In this document: one piece after another, positions 29,018 through 29,021 of the stretch | Layout: each line of letters begins with the position of its first letter | Numbering within the stretch: position 1 is the first letter of the stretch | Source of the DNA: Spirogloea muscicola | Lineage: Eukaryota; Streptophyta; Zygnematophyceae; Spirogloeales; Spirogloeaceae | Direction of reading: 5' to 3' | DNA: 29,021 nt | Assembly (NCBI GenBank): GCA_009602725.1 | Contig: WELB01000093.1 | Coordinates: 489,151-518,171, forward strand | Program-made: the position numbers and the translations under genes | The notes under the pieces: model-generated | Databases searched by the model: none | Seen by the model: only the letters and a program-made list of their open reading frames with translations | Told to the model about the DNA's origin: nothing

Positions 29018-29021
29018 GGTC

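Overview
Organism: a nuclear window from a green alga, most likely a trebouxiophyte-like chlorophyte. Both large genes are closest to plant and algal homologues and are cut into many short exons with GT..(T)GCAG introns. First exons and upstream regions are strongly GC-rich, an interstitial CCCTAAA-type (plant or Chlorella-type telomere) repeat is present, and a TGTAA chlorophyte-type polyadenylation signal follows one gene. The species cannot be named from the sequence alone. | Layout: 1-4.6 kb is repeat-rich intergenic DNA. It holds a broken LTR-retrotransposon gag (minus strand), a foldback element with long inverted ends, a complex tandem array (about 2.04-3.92 kb) that alternates a GGGCTGG..CCAGCCC hairpin with an ORF-like module, and a cluster of the same hairpins in opposite orientation (4.15-4.54 kb). 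From 4961 to 21334 (+) there is what reads as one intact gene for UTP20, the giant HEAT-repeat protein of the small-subunit processome: 33 proposed exons with consistent phases and about 2,934 residues. A convergent spacer (21.3-22.75 kb) contains one more dispersed hairpin repeat. From 28388 down to 22754 (-) there is a 14-exon gene for a plant-type SMUBP-2/IGHMBP2-like SF1B helicase, about 1,217 residues, with all helicase motifs visible and a tentative N-terminus. The right edge (28.4-29.0 kb) is very GC-rich promoter-like DNA with a 13-bp perfect hairpin and possibly the start of another gene. | How the parts relate: the two genes are convergent and do not form a pathway. UTP20 serves nucleolar 18S rRNA maturation, and the helicase family is nucleic-acid processing, possibly in plastids. 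The most unusual content is the hairpin repeat family: tandem, inverted and dispersed copies around UTP20, one inverted pair forming a foldback element beside the gag zinc knuckle, and a possible relic in UTP20 intron 1. A second pattern is recurrent roughly 20-bp tandem duplications in introns of both genes. Exon boundaries were worked out by eye from splice sites, phase and recalled homology, and no search or transcript data were available.
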